Positions 50,301 to 62,015 of a stretch of DNA of 64,000 nucleotides are shown here, in pieces. The translations under genes and the position numbers were made by a program. Under the pieces are notes generated by a model. The model did no database searches, was not told where the DNA came from, and saw only the letters and a program-made list of their open reading frames with translations. Each line of letters starts with the position of its first letter. Positions within the stretch are counted from its first letter, which is position 1. This DNA comes from Bryopsis sp. KO-2023 (taxonomy: Eukaryota; Chlorophyta; Ulvophyceae; Bryopsidales; Bryopsidaceae): assembly GCA_030272585.1 (NCBI GenBank), contig BSYQ01000006.1:2939001-3003000 (forward strand), in the 5' to 3' direction.

Positions 50301-53300
50301 TGTTTCTTTGTTTGTCGATGCACAGCCAAGCAGTAGGTGCGGAACCCCCGATGAATTGAAGGCCATGATCGATGAAGCCCACAGACTGGGGATTTTCGTT
50401 CTCATGGACATCGTCCACTCGCACGCATCCAAAAACGTGCAAGATGGATTGAACATGTTCGACGGCTCCGATGCCGGCTACTTCCATTCCGGCGGCAAGG
50501 GTTACCATTGGATGTGGGACAGCAGGCTGTTCAACTATGGTGAGGAACGGGGAAAAGAGGAAATCTCTGAATTCGTTCAGCTATAGGATAAAAAATTTCC
50601 GAAGATTGTTTTCTTTTTTTAGATTTTTTTAAATTATCCAAATTCGAATGAAAGTTGAGTAACTCAGGTGGTGAGAACAGGTGGTCTCTTCTTTTTTTTG
50701 GTTTTTGTTCTGATGTATTGGTCGTGTTTTTTTTTTTGCGATTCCAGGAAACTGGGAAACCCTCCGTTTTCTGCTGTCGAATGCCCGCTGGTGGGTGGAC
50801 GAGTATAAGTTCGACGGTTATAGATTCGATGGGGTGACCTCGATGATGTACCACCATCACGGCCTCCAAATGGATTTCACCGGTCATTACGATGAATACT
50901 TCGGCTTTGCCACCGACACGGATGCTGTGGTTTACCTGATGCTCACCAACTGCATGTTGCACGATCTCTTCCCTAATTGTGTAACCGTCGGTAGGTTTCG
51001 GGATGCAAAACAACAACAAAAGAAAAACTCCCAGAAAAAAGAAAAAAACCGAAAAAAAATTTCGAGCATCGAGAGATTCTGTTGGAACAGAACGGTGGTG
51101 GTGTTTTTCTTTCCCGTCTAAAATCGCACGGGCTGAAGGTTACTGCCCCCAGAAAATGATGCGTATGTGACGATTTTCCGTCGGAAAATGCCCTCTTGAG
51201 GTTACGATTATCAAGGAAAAAAAGAGCTTCATCATGTGGGATATGACTGCTGGGAAAACATCCCCATCCACCACCATTCGCTGATAACTGTTTGCCTCGC
51301 CATGAAGGTGAGGACGTCTCCGGAATGCCAACTTTCTGTAGACCGTGGACGGAGGGTGGCGTCGGTTTCGACTACCGCCTTCAGATGGCCATCGCCGATA
51401 AATGGATCGAGGTCATGCCCACTGATGACAATTCCTGGAACATGGGCAACATCACCCACACTTTGACCAACCGTCGATACGCAGAGGGTTGCGTTTCCTA
51501 TGCCGAATCTCACGATCAAGCGCTGGTCGGGGACAAAACTATTGCTTTCTGGTTGATGGACAAGGACATGTATGATTTCATGGTAAGGCGAAAAACACAA
51601 AAAAAAGGGGGGCGGGGGGGGGTCTCTTTTTGCGAAAATCGACTGGTGTTGCTGCTTTGTTTTTATTCGCTCCCTCGTCTTTCAGCCATCTGGAAATTGC
51701 ATACCTGAAAGAACAAAGGATACAGGTAAAGAAAACAAAATTAAAAAATCCACTTTCGTTCAATATCCAGGCTTCATTCTTGTGTTTTTTTTGTTTTTTT
51801 TAAGAAACAAAAAGAAGACCGACGTTTAAATCTCATTACCCTTTTCTTTCGATACCCAGGTTTCAATCTGCGCTTATAAAAAAATATTAATAAATAAAAT
51901 CTCAGCAAAGCTGTCTGTCGTTTCCAGTCAATTGATTCCCACAGCAACTTGGTGGACCGTGGAGTGGCTCTGCACAAGATGATCCGTTTGATCACCATGA
52001 CGCTGGGTGGCAACTCTTACCTGAATTTCATGGGGAACGAGTTCGGACATCCCGAATGGATCGATTTCCCAAGAGACGATTTCGTGGACCCCTCCACGGG
52101 CAAATTCGTTCCAGGTGCTGTTCCGTTGCCACACCGTTTACAGCCACACCCAGTTTATTCCACGGGAAGGAAAGAAAAAGGGACTCCATGGAGTGATGCT
52201 GTTTTGATAGATCCTCCGCCCAGTTTTTCAAACTGCTTTTTATGATAACTGCCAGGCTGCAAGTAAAACTTCGCACATTTTTGGAAACGTTTGCGTGTGG
52301 ATTTTTCACACGTCAGTGTCTTTTTTGTTTTGATCTTGCCTAATTCTTCGGGAAAAGTATATATATATATATATATATATATTTAACAGGTCGAGTGATG
52401 CTTGAAATTCCACATCAGATCTGACAGAAGTATATGCACAGTGAATGTCCGCAATGGTTTCACCTACTTGTTTTTTTTGGAAATCAATTTCTTTACAGGC
52501 AACGGTGGAAGTTTGGACAAATGCCGTCGCCGATGGGATCTGGCGGACGACGAAGGGTTGAAATACAAGTACATGAACCATTTCGATCGGGCGATGAATC
52601 ACTTAGACAAGGCCTTCAGTTTCATCAATTCAGAGCACACCTGGATCAGTCGACAGGATGAGGGGGACAAGATGATCGTCTGCGAACGAGGGGAACTGGT
52701 TTTCGTGTTCAATTTCCACCCCACCAACAGCTACACTGACTACAGGGTCGGATGCAACAGTGGGAAACCATACAAGGTGAAAAAAACCAGAAGGAAAAAA
52801 ATGAAGAAGAGAAGTTACCATGGAATTCGTTACATGCGTCAGGGTGTCGTTTTGTTTCGATCGAAGATGTTTCGATCTTAGGTGTTCATTCTACAACAAA
52901 TATGGGGAATGTGTTTGGAACTGATTCATAATCCAACTGATATTCAGGTGGTTTGTTTTTGTTCGAATTGATTTTGACGTAATTCATAACTCAACTGATA
53001 TTCAAGTTTTTTTTTTTTGTTCGAATTAATTTCGGCCAAGTTGGAGCGTGATCCCAATCTTTTTTTTTTTTTTCCCGTGTGTGTGTGCAGATCGTCCTAT
53101 CATCGGATGAACCAGTTTTTGGCGGCTACAATAACGTCAGCAAGGATTACGATGTGGTTTACACCCCTGATGAGGGCAACTATGACAATCGACCTTTCTC
53201 TTTCCAAGTTTATGCCACCAGCAGAACAGTTGCAGTATACGCTCCAGCCGAATACTGCGATGCTCGAGGTGACTCATCACCGATCGGAATCCCTGGCCTC

Positions 53301-53336
53301 GGTGTGAAATCAACAGGACCCAGGTTTTCTCCTTGA
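47350..53336 (+). CDS. SBE: Plastid starch (1,4-alpha-glucan) branching enzyme, GH13
   Basis: Thirteen exons (47350-47452, 47764-48038, 48285-48360, 48789-48871, 49034-49164, 49461-49655, 49852-50047, 50326-50539, 50748-50990, 51308-51582, 51928-52114, 52499-52776, 53091-53336) give 833 residues in phase. The enzyme cuts alpha-1,4 chains and rejoins them as alpha-1,6 branches in amylopectin. The first ~35 residues ([20 protein letters not shown]) look like a chloroplast transit peptide. A CBM48 module follows ([15 protein letters not shown]). The GH13 regions are [17 protein letters not shown] with the nucleophile Asp, [10 protein letters not shown] with the acid Glu, and [10 protein letters not shown]. 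The C-terminal beta domain includes [19 protein letters not shown]. The acceptor before exon 10 (CCATGAAG) lacks pyrimidines. Several introns hold tandem duplications and homopolymers. Plastid location argues for green-lineage starch metabolism. Confidence 0.95.
49682..49720 (+). repeat. Short tandem duplication in intron 6 of the branching enzyme
   Basis: The motif CGTCCTTTTCTGTTCGAA occurs twice about 23 bases apart, within the intron just after exon 6. Confidence 0.8.
52358..52382. repeat. (AT)n microsatellite in a branching enzyme intron
   Basis: About twelve AT dinucleotides lie in intron 11 of the branching enzyme. Confidence 0.9.
52921..53036 (+). repeat. About 60-bp tandem duplication in intron 12 of the branching enzyme
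   Basis: The block containing AATCCAACTGATATTCAGG, a T/G run and GTTCGAATTGATTT is repeated immediately as AACTCAACTGATATTCAAG, T run and GTTCGAATTAATTT. The copies differ at several positions, so this is an old duplication. Confidence 0.8.
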
Positions 53337-55042
53337 GAGGGAAAAAAAAAAAGAATTAAGCAAAAAAAGGGAAGAAAAAAAGCACAGGAAAAAAACAACA
53401 CAAAAGACTTGGAGGAAAAAACAAAGAGTAGAGAATCGATGATTGTTTTTTTTCTACCATATGAGAAGAGCGACTTTGGTAAATTTTTTTCTTTCTTTTC
53501 TTTCTTTTTGGCCTAGGGATATTTTAGGGGTTTTGGTGGTGGGTTTTTTTTTGGTTGAATTTCTCGAATAGGGAAGGGAAGAAAAAAAAAAAAGAAAAAA
53601 AGAAAACACTTGATTGATTGATTCATTGTCTTTGATTTTACAAATTTTGATTTGGAATTCGATATTTGGGAGCGATATTGATTGGTGCAAAAAAAAAAGG
53701 TTTGAAATCGGATGTTGATTTGTTCGTTTTGGTTTTTTTGGATTTGTTTTTCGGAAAAAGCGATATTGTCTCATTTGAAGGGAGAAAAAAATGCTACTAC
53801 TCGGTGGACGGCAAGAATTTGTTTGTTTTGGTGTTTTCTTTTTGTACGAGGGCATTTCAGCAGGAGTGGATTGTGAGGGTATTCAAATGTGAACACGAAA
53901 CTGGATTCGAAATCAAAAAGGCGAGTGAATTAGCTTTCATCCTTTGGGTTTGTTAGTATCCTGACAGACATATACTGAGCAAACCGCCTGGGCAGAACAG
54001 CGAAAAACAGATCAAGCACACAACAATCAAACACCCCATCACGAGGGGTCCATGAATATGAATATGACGTCGCTCTTTGCACATCTGTTCTGTCGAATTC
54101 ATAAAACTGTGATCGAGATGAGGAGGTTTTTCTTTTCTTCTGTGTACGAATAGCTCCGTATGGCGGTGCTGTCAGTGGAAGCCAAGGGTAGGATTGCTCT
54201 TCAAGTTACCTTCGCGCCAAATGGTTCAAAACTATAGCCCGGTAGAAAAATCGTTAATTGCAGAGCCCGTATAAGCCTGTTTGAAAGAGAACCGTGATGC
54301 ATTCTTATCAGGGTGCATTTTGATCAATCAAACAAACTGAAGTTACATGTGTTGTCAATGTCAGTTCCTCTGGCGTCAGAAGTCGTCAATGTCAATGTGT
54401 TAAAGGTTGTTCGATACAATGGTTCACTCTCTTTTATATTCTCTTTTACTCTAACCATCGTTCCCACAATTCTCATGGTTTCAACACATGAGTTTGAACG
54501 TTTGTGCTGAGTTTCACCCCTTCTTCGAATATGGGCACACTTGCATTAGTTTTCTCCTATTCAAAGAGTGTTCTGTGTGGGAGGCCATGTTCCGATCCAG
54601 CGAGATTCCCTCACTTATTTTTATTCTTCCCCCTACTATTTGCCTCTTTTCCCTCTTCGAAATATGTTTCCCACAATTTGTCATTAGTGATTAAGAGCTC
54701 GACCCTATCAGACTTGACACACACACAATAATTATAATATTGAGACAGCTAGAACCTTTTGTTTGCAAAACAACAAAGAGACAACTAACTTCAGGTTTAC
54801 GTTTCTAAGGGGGGGGGGGGTTCTTGTTTTTATCTATTTCAGCATCATGGAGGGTGCTGGCTATCTTTTGCTGTAGATTTTATGATAGTTATTGGTTGGT
54901 TGGTTGGTTGGTTGAAACGTGGCCGATGTCAGATGGGTCTTCAAAGTGGAAAGGTGATTTCTTGCAAATCTACATCAAGATAATGATAATGATCTACATC
55001 AAGATATGCACACTCCAAGAGCTACGGATCTGAAATGTTTCG
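53337..55042. other. Intergenic stretch upstream of LHCII, no gene seen
   Basis: Long A, T and G runs fill the first part. No frame has protein-like composition. A GGTT repeat (about 5 copies) lies at 54892-54914 and a G-run at 54810-54820. The last part is the promoter region of the LHCII gene. Confidence 0.45.
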
Positions 55043-55048
55043 TATAAA
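55043..55048 (+). promoter_or_regulatory. Possible TATA box of the LHCII gene
   Basis: TATAAA lies 105 bases upstream of the LHCII start codon, a spacing that would leave a 5' UTR of about 70 bases. This fits a strongly expressed light-regulated gene, but the assignment rests on motif and position only. Confidence 0.45.
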
Positions 55049-55147
55049 GCCCCATTCGGCACCTCCAAATCAACCATCCTGTGCCCTCTTTTCTCCTCTC
55101 GACATCGTGTGTCTCGTCTTCCCCCGCTTGGACGTTTTGATTGAAAG

Positions 55148-56075
55148 ATGGCTTCCGCAGCTATGGCCCAGACCCTCGTTGGCGCCCAGGTCACCGCCAG
55201 GGTGAGTCTTGAAATCGACCTCCACTACGACGCCGCCACATTGTTTCGCGATTTGTGATCGCGAGTACGTGCGTTTATGCAGGCCAGCAAGCAAGTGACG
55301 CGCGCCGCCGTCGAGTTCTACGGTCCCGATCGCGCCCTTTGGTTGGGCCCTTACTCCGAAGGCGCCGTCCCAAGCTACCTCACAGGAGAGTTCCCTGGCG
55401 ACTACGGCTGGGATTCCGCTGGTCTGTCCGCCGATCCAGAAACGTTCGCCGCCAACCGTGAGCTGGAATTGATCCATGCTCGCTGGGCCATGTTGGGCGT
55501 CGTGGGTTGCTTGACCCCTGAGGCCCTGGAGAAATACGGAGGCGTCGAGTTTGGTGAGGCCGTCTGGTTCAAGGCTGGCTCCCAGATCTTCGCGGAGGGT
55601 GGCCTCGACTACCTGGGAAATCCTTCCTTGGTGCACGCCCAATCCATCTTGGCGATCTGTTGGACTCAGGTTGGAATTGTTGATGATACGCAATCTACCT
55701 CCACTGAAAAGCTTTTTCCAAAAAATGTTGTGTTCGCGTTTTGAATATGGCGGTTTGCTGTAGGTTGTCCTTATGGGTTTGGCTGAGGGATACCGGTGCT
55801 CTGGAGGTCCTTTGGGCGAAGCCACCGATCCGCTCTACCCCGGTGAGGCTTTCGACCCAATGGGAATGGCAGATGATCCAGAGACTTTCGCTGAACTGAA
55901 AACCAAGGAGATCAAGAACGGACGATTGGCCATGTTCGCCATGTTTGGATTCTTCGTCCAATCTCTCCAGACCGGAAAGGGACCGGTCGAGTGCTGGGCC
56001 GAACACATCGCCGATCCTGTCGCCAACAATGGTTTCGTGTACGCCACCAAGTTTTTCGGTGCTCAGATTTTCTGA
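55148..56075 (+). CDS. LHCII chlorophyll a/b-binding protein (Lhcb/Lhcbm)
   Basis: Three exons (55148-55201, 55283-55669, 55764-56075) encode 250 residues. The first ~30 residues ([18 protein letters not shown]) form a simple chloroplast transit peptide without a signal peptide, arguing against a secondary plastid. The mature protein carries [16 protein letters not shown] and [15 protein letters not shown]. Helix 1 contains the chlorophyll-binding [13 protein letters not shown]. Next come [17 protein letters not shown] and [11 protein letters not shown] of helix 2, and helix 3 has [16 protein letters not shown]. It is a major trimeric light-harvesting apoprotein of photosystem II in thylakoids. 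The C-terminal part is complete with the usual [12 protein letters not shown] end. Low intron number and strong codon regularity suggest high expression. Which Lhcb subtype it is cannot be told by eye. Confidence 0.96.
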
Positions 56076-56230
56076 GCGTAAAAACGGTGGTCTGATCGCA
56101 CCCTAGTGATGGAGGGAAGTTTACTTTCCTTCCTCTTGATGAGAAGATATTATGTGACGATTTCTGAGAAGAGAACTTGTGGTTGGGGGATATGTAACTG
56201 GCATGTCCGCTGAAGGTTCCAATGGTAGTG

Positions 56231-56236
56231 AATAAA
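56231..56236 (+). terminator. Possible poly(A) signal of LHCII
   Basis: AATAAA lies 156 bases after the stop codon. A TGTAA motif, used in many chlorophytes, also occurs about 40 bases before it (near 56189). Either could guide cleavage. Confidence 0.35.
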
Positions 56237-57532
56237 AAGTGTACCCCCATAGAATGAGGAATCGGTTCTCGATGTTTTAAATTCAACACGATACATGTGA
56301 CGAGCAAAAAGAACAACGAGAAGATTGAAAGAAAACCTCGTCCACCAGCACTTTCAGAACACTCTATGTAGCTGAATAGTGTCAGATGGAGAAGTGTGTG
56401 TTTCTGTCAATAGGTTAGAGAAAAAAAATCTTTGATAACCAAAAAAGTCTTTGGTAATTGATAATGAATGTATTCGAAATGTTCAAAAAAAAAAACATTT
56501 TTTAGACATGTTTTTCAACTCTCTGGCACAGTAACTTCAAACCGTAAAAAATGTAAATCTGAAGAAAAACTGGCCTCACAAGATATGCCCTAGGATGTAT
56601 CCTTTTATACATCATTTTGCACATCTGTTTAGTCCTGTTGAAAACCTGTTGCGAGGTTTCCTGTTGAGGTTGGGCAATTTGATTCCAGCATGTGTCCATG
56701 TTGTTTTAATTTTGGACTTGTATCTCATCACTGATAACGATAGATATATATATTGCCTTGGAAGCTTTCCTGAACTCCACTTTCACAACTCCCATTCCAC
56801 TCTTTTTTATCAAGGAAACAGACCGGGTTCGTTATAAAACTGAGACTTTAAAGTTCCATTATCTATCGAATAACAAAAATCCATACCACTTCTGAGAATA
56901 ATGGGTGGGGCATTGTTCAGTTCAGAGTTCCCTTACAAATCGGGTGGAGCGCCGCTCTGCCCAACACTCCAGCAGAATGCCACAAGCTGGGTGCAGAACA
57001 AGAAGACGTCAAGCTGTGGTGAAGATGTGGTTTTTGCCATTCGACCATCACATGAGGTAATCACATAACCCCTAAAAAATATCACATTTTATGAAATAAT
57101 GATTTGATATGTTACGAGCCAGGAAATGATGGGAAACTCTCAAAGGACTCGACAAAAGACCGAAAATTCTCATCCATTCGAATCCGAATCAACACTGCAG
57201 CATCAACCCTGTCGCAGTTCTTCCTAAAGCTTCCTTCCTATCTCCCCACAAATGCAGGCGTTCACCTAAAATGTTACATTACACTCAACATCCCACACGA
57301 TTCCCAGATGTTCACAATTTGGCGCAGCCCAATCACAAAAAAAGGCTGGTTTACCCCCACATCACATCACATCACATCTCACCAGACGATGTTCCTATCA
57401 TTATCTCTCTACATATATATATATATTCAGTCGATGAGTCACCACCTTGACACATTTAATGTTACAACGAAGCCCCTGACCCTTCCCCCCCCAAAAAAAA
57501 TAAAATAAAAAATACATAATCAATAATTGTAA
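56237..57532. other. Intergenic stretch, no gene seen
   Basis: The sequence between the convergent LHCII and L18a-like genes is AT-rich. Short frames such as 57104-57508 lack protein-like composition. A CACAT repeat occurs near 57360-57380 and a C/A homopolymer near 57486-57502. Confidence 0.45.
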
Positions 57533-58192
57533 TTACTCATTCGATTCATCGTCGGCCAGACCACCCAGAGCTGATATGGCCAATCCCAACAAAATGAACG
57601 ATACTGTGACTGCAACAACAACAGCAACTATTATTGCAATGATGCAGGCTTTCCGTGCCCTGTAGTCTTGGCGATCTTTGGTGCAACAGGGCACGAACAG
57701 CCCGATAATCCACCCTATGGGCACAAAAAAACCCAGGCCAAACATCCACCACCCCACAGAGCACCTGCACTGATCATCATGCTGTGGTTGCCCTGTGTAC
57801 GTGACTTGGGGTGGCGGCTGGGCTGCGTACCCCTGGACTGTTCGATAAGGGTCATGTGGTGGAGGCTGTTGGACCCCTGGGTAAGACACGGGTGCTGCCA
57901 GAAGAGGTTCCTGTCCTGCAATAAAAAGAAAGACCCCCCCCCCCAAAAAAAAAGGTCCAATTAATCATTGAAATCACCGGCCCCCATGTTGCGTTCTTAT
58001 CCAGCAGATTCTTGAAAAAATTTGGGCGGCGGAAGGGTCGACCCCCCCTCCAGCACTCACAAGGGGATTTAAATTCAAAACGGGGGGGAGGAGGTGTCTT
58101 GTCGGGGTTTTTGTTCGAGAGAGGCTAAACGGGCGCCATGCTAATGCTACCAGTTCGAGAATCGAGGACTCACGCATTCCTTTCTCCGCCAT
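57533..58192 (-). CDS. L18a-like small membrane protein with two transmembrane segments
   Basis: Two exons (58192-58174 and 57915-57533) encode 133 residues in phase, starting MAEKGMRQEPLLAAP. Residues 10-55 are Pro/Gln/Tyr-rich and cytosolic. Next is CRCSVGWWMFGLGFFVPIGW, a first hydrophobic segment with a Cys cluster, then CCTKDRQDYRARKAC, then a long second membrane helix (IIAIIVAVVVAVTVSFILLG) and an acidic end. The pattern of Cys-Gly-Trp-hydrophobic followed by an Asp-Tyr-Arg motif resembles the plant '60S ribosomal L18a-like' membrane proteins, which are not ribosomal in spite of the name. Their function is poorly known. Assignment is from likeness recalled, not a search. The first exon is only 19 bases long. 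Confidence 0.65.
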
Positions 58193-58352
58193 GATTTCGT
58201 TCGCAAGTGATTTCAAAAACAACTTCGATCGTGGGCTGCCGAATAAACTGGTTGCCCAGTAGTTACAGAACGTTTTTTGGCGGGCTGGAAGTGAAATCAC
58301 GTGGGCACAGTATCCCATCACACATCAGGTGATAAGACATCCTAATGAATCA

Positions 58353-58428
58353 CAAATCAAATCAAATCAAATCAAATCAAATCATGATTACACACGAAGA
58401 AGCCGCTCGGCTTTGATTTGATTTGATA
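58353..58428. repeat. AATCA pentanucleotide repeat and inverted arm
   Basis: About six AATCA units (58353-58384) are followed, 28 bases on, by the complementary TTTGATTTGATTTGAT (58412-58428). The two can pair into a hairpin. It lies about 160 bases upstream of the L18a-like start codon. Confidence 0.85.
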
Positions 58429-59333
58429 TCCAATGAGAATTGCTACGGAGTGTAGTGCCAAACGTCGACAGACTACTTCCATTTTCAATGAAAGTTTCTG
58501 GATCTTGGAGGTTTCATATGGGGAACGTGTATATTAGATCAGAGGTGGAGGGAACATAATTTTTATCAATGATTTTTATTTATTTTTATCAATGATTTAT
58601 TTTTTTTTAAATTCGACACCCCATCAATTCGATGACTCTCTTGTGGTAAGATCGTTCAAGAAGCGATGGCCCATTTCTGGTAAGAAGCACAAATGACAAG
58701 ATTTAGATTATGAGTAGGCCAATCCACTTATCGGGCTGGAGTTGATACAGCTACTGTCAAAAGAAGTTACGATCCTCTAAAAAATAACTTGAATATATTC
58801 AACTTCACGTTTCACTTTGGTTCCAATTTTTTCGAAAAATGGTACAGATTGATTTTGCGACCTCCCAGCAGAGAACTAAGTGCAAACATCTTAAAAATCT
58901 ACAAGAATTCCATTTTTTTTTTTAAATCGCCGCTGCTGACCCTCTCTATCGCCACCACCTTCAATTCAAGATTCAAAGAAGAAGAAGAAAAAAAAAAGAA
59001 AAAGGAGAAAAACCACCATGAAACCCTCGATATGCGACGTATATTGATCAAATCGCCAAACAATTTTTTTTTTCCGAAGTTTTTTTTCGCCACCTCGAGA
59101 CGAGGGTTTCCTGCACTAAAAAGAAGTTCTTGATCCTCTTGGTCCTGTTCTATTTTTGATATTAAAAAACAACCAAAAAAAAGGAAAAAACCCGAAGCCC
59201 CCCCCCCCCCCCTCTCTCGACACTGTTTCTATATTTTTTCCCTCTCTCTATCTCTTTCAATTTTTCCTTTTTCTTTTTTTTTTTCAAAAAGGTGGGGTGG
59301 GGGAAAGAGAGGGGGGGGGGGAGGTGTTCATCC
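58429..59333. other. Intergenic stretch, no gene seen
   Basis: The region is AT-rich. It contains a C-run at 59200-59212 followed by CT-rich sequence and a T-run, then a G-rich patch at 59287-59322 just before the exonuclease stop codon. No gene is recognised. Confidence 0.45.
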
Positions 59334-62015
59334 TCAACAACAGAAGTTGACTGCCGCCATGACATGTCTGGCCATGCTCTGATAAAGAACGAAACTGGCA
59401 TAGGCATCCAAAGCAGCATACTCTTGCTGTGCTGGGGACAGAGGGTGGGCTTCCCAGTTGCTGGTGGTGACGATTTTGTCTTTTTTCATGTCTTTCAGCA
59501 AATAGAGCCTCACGAGGGCCCTCGTGCCGATGTTTCTCCTTTCCAAACAGAGCTCCCTGTGCGCTTTGTCCAGGTCGATGGCTCCTCCCAATTCCACCCC
59601 ACACTCCGCCAGTTTTTCAATATCGTATCTCAACACGATGCCCGCTTTGCCGATCCGAGGGTCCTGTTGATCACAAATCAGCACACCTCAGTTTTCTGTG
59701 GACGTTTTTTTTTCACAAAATCAAAATAGGAAAAAGGTCGATCAGGGGGGGGGGAGAAGCTTCCTTCCCCCTTCCCAACAATATGCTTTTATTCATTCAC
59801 AAAAAGATCAGAGCAGAACCGCCGCCAAAAACTTTCGCACTGCTGCTTTGAGCAGTTGACCATGATACATAACCACACGAGGTCACTCTTATATCTGGAC
59901 CTGGTCAAACTAATTTTTATTTTATTTTCTTCCCCTCCTGAACTGCTTTTCTTAGGATTCATGTTTGTTGCCACCGAAATCCTCAGGTAATTCTCAACCG
60001 AATAATTCTTTCTTTATTTTTTATTTTTCTCATTAGAACAGAGATTATGGGGTGCAAACAACAAACTGGCGGTTTTTCGACGCATTTCCTCAGTGCCCCC
60101 ACATTCTTGTTATTTTTCCATTTCTTTCATTTTTTTTCATTTGAATGAGTAATGACCTTTATTTTTCTATTCATTGTTTTATTTTTGTTTCGTGTCGAAC
60201 AAAAAAAGGAAATAGAAATAGGAATAGAAATTCAAAGACTTCTCGGGAGATCAACATCAGGTTTTCTGCAAATAGGAAAACCACTCCGATTTTCAACAAA
60301 AAGCAAAAATTTCATTAATTTTTTTTTTTTTTTTGGGGGGGGGTGGCCTGCATTTGCACACTCTTCGGATGGCTGTTTTGATTTCTACTTTGTTTTTGAA
60401 TTTTCGTTCGATGGGACTTTTTTTTCAACGATTTCTCATGGGGGGGGGGGGGGGGGCGGAGTCTCACCCTCAGAACCGCTTTCAACTTTTCTGTCATCCC
60501 CGACCATGCGACATGGAACAAACCCACATGCAACACATCTCCCAGCTGAAAACATAGCTGCACCAAAGCCACATGACATGCACCATTCTCCGGTTTCCAC
60601 TCCGTGTCGAATCCTATCACCCTGTTTACCCCCTCCTCCACAGTAGTCATCAAAATATCGCACCATGCATTCACTGCCCTCTCCGTGTCCAAATAATGCA
60701 CCACCCCCGTGAACTCCAGGTAAGGCAACTGCAAAGTTTCCCCCATCAAAAACCCCTGCTGGTGGCCCCCCCATCCACCCAAGCCATTTCCCAACGAGGT
60801 GGTTGGTTGATGGGACGTGGGGGCACCCTGAAGTTGGGCGTAGTGAAAAGAATTCAACGACAGCCTGCACATTATTTCCCCCACGTGGGAGGGGCCGAAG
60901 CTTGGGGGGTACGCTTCGCCATCGAACGACTTCTTTTTGGGGCGCTCTATCTGGAAGGGGGGAGGGTTCGATTGCTTCGCACCCTGAGCTCCGTTGGAAC
61001 CCTGCAAGGGAACGCTGACGGTGACGCAGATGGTGGTTTTCGCCTCCGCCACGCTCAAATCCAGCCCACCCCTCGTCACTCTCGCCTTGCTCGGATTCTG
61101 AGGCTGAGCGAATTCCTCCGCTACGACTCTGCCCGGGATGTTCTGTTGCAGGGGTTCCTCCGGCGCGACGCAACGACGTGGCCTCTTCCCTTGGACCACT
61201 TCGTACAGCGCCAGGGCTTCAAAGGCGTCAATGGCAGCGAACCTCACGTGACTGTCGGGCAGAGGGCGCTTTTCCCAATCCTTGAGCGCGAACGGCTTTT
61301 TCATAACCCTCCTGATGCCTATCGCCTCCTCCGCCAGCTGCGCCGTGCTCTTTCTGTTCGCCAGAGCGTAATCGTAGCCCAGTCCCTGCGTGCCAGCGAC
61401 GAAATCGACGTCGACGTCATTCCCACCTGCAAACCGAACTCCGAAGCATTGCCCCAACCGCTGGACGTCATTCTTCAGATTCACTCCGGCTTTGATCAAC
61501 GTTTCGTCCTGCACACGACCAAGACTCTGTGTTGTTTTTTTTCCTTTCCACCAGACGCCTCCCTTGTTTTCAGCTTCATTTTTCCAGATCGCCATCATCA
61601 AGGGATGAGAACAACCTCTTTCCGACAAAAACTACGCTTTCGTTTTCATTGCGACGCACTCTTAAAAAAGAAACCGAACGAATCAAGCTCAGATCCCAAA
61701 GCCCACCTCCAACAGGCTTCTCAAAGAGGGCACCAACCCGGACGAATGCGTCATGAACAGCACCACATCGTACAGCGTCGTCTCCTCCACGGGAGCTCCC
61801 TCGAAACAGAACTGCACCACAGCCGTGAGTTCCCCTTTCGTCGACTGCGTGTTGAATCCCACCGCCCTCTTGTCCGTCAGGCGGACGTAATTGCACCACC
61901 AATCCACCTCCTCCTTCGTGTAAGCGCAAAAAACTCGCAGCGTTTGGCCCTCGTAGTCCAAACTGGACAACTCCGTGGTGGGACATTGAGACGTCCCCGC
62001 GTTTGCAGAGTCCAT
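59334..62015 (-). CDS. Tandem 3'-5' exonuclease-domain protein (DEDDy, WRN-exo/RNase D fold), first domain degenerate
   Basis: Three exons (62015-61707, 61508-60468, 59663-59334) encode 559 residues in phase. Two DEDDy exonuclease domains are visible. Domain 2 (from about residue 385) is intact: IGFDTEWKP with Asp404/Glu406, GIVLRYDIEKL with Asp464, and EYAALDAYAS with Tyr532/Asp536. Domain 1 (residues ~25-210) has the same layout but VGFNTQST (Asn55/Gln57) replaces the Asp-x-Glu pair and VRFAAIDAFE (Phe193) replaces the Tyr; Asp117 and Asp197 remain. Domain 1 therefore probably binds nucleic acid or holds the fold without cutting. A Pro/Ser/Gln-rich linker of about 170 residues separates them. 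Substrate and location are unknown. The frame can extend upstream through an exon ending near 62120 (phase fits), so the N-terminus may be longer; Met at 62015 is the conservative start. Confidence 0.82.

Noticed and set aside
47350-56075. Chlorarachniophyte or other secondary-plastid origin
   Set aside because: The LHCII and branching enzyme have simple transit peptides without a signal peptide, and plastid starch branching fits a primary green plastid. This is an argument from two genes, not proof.
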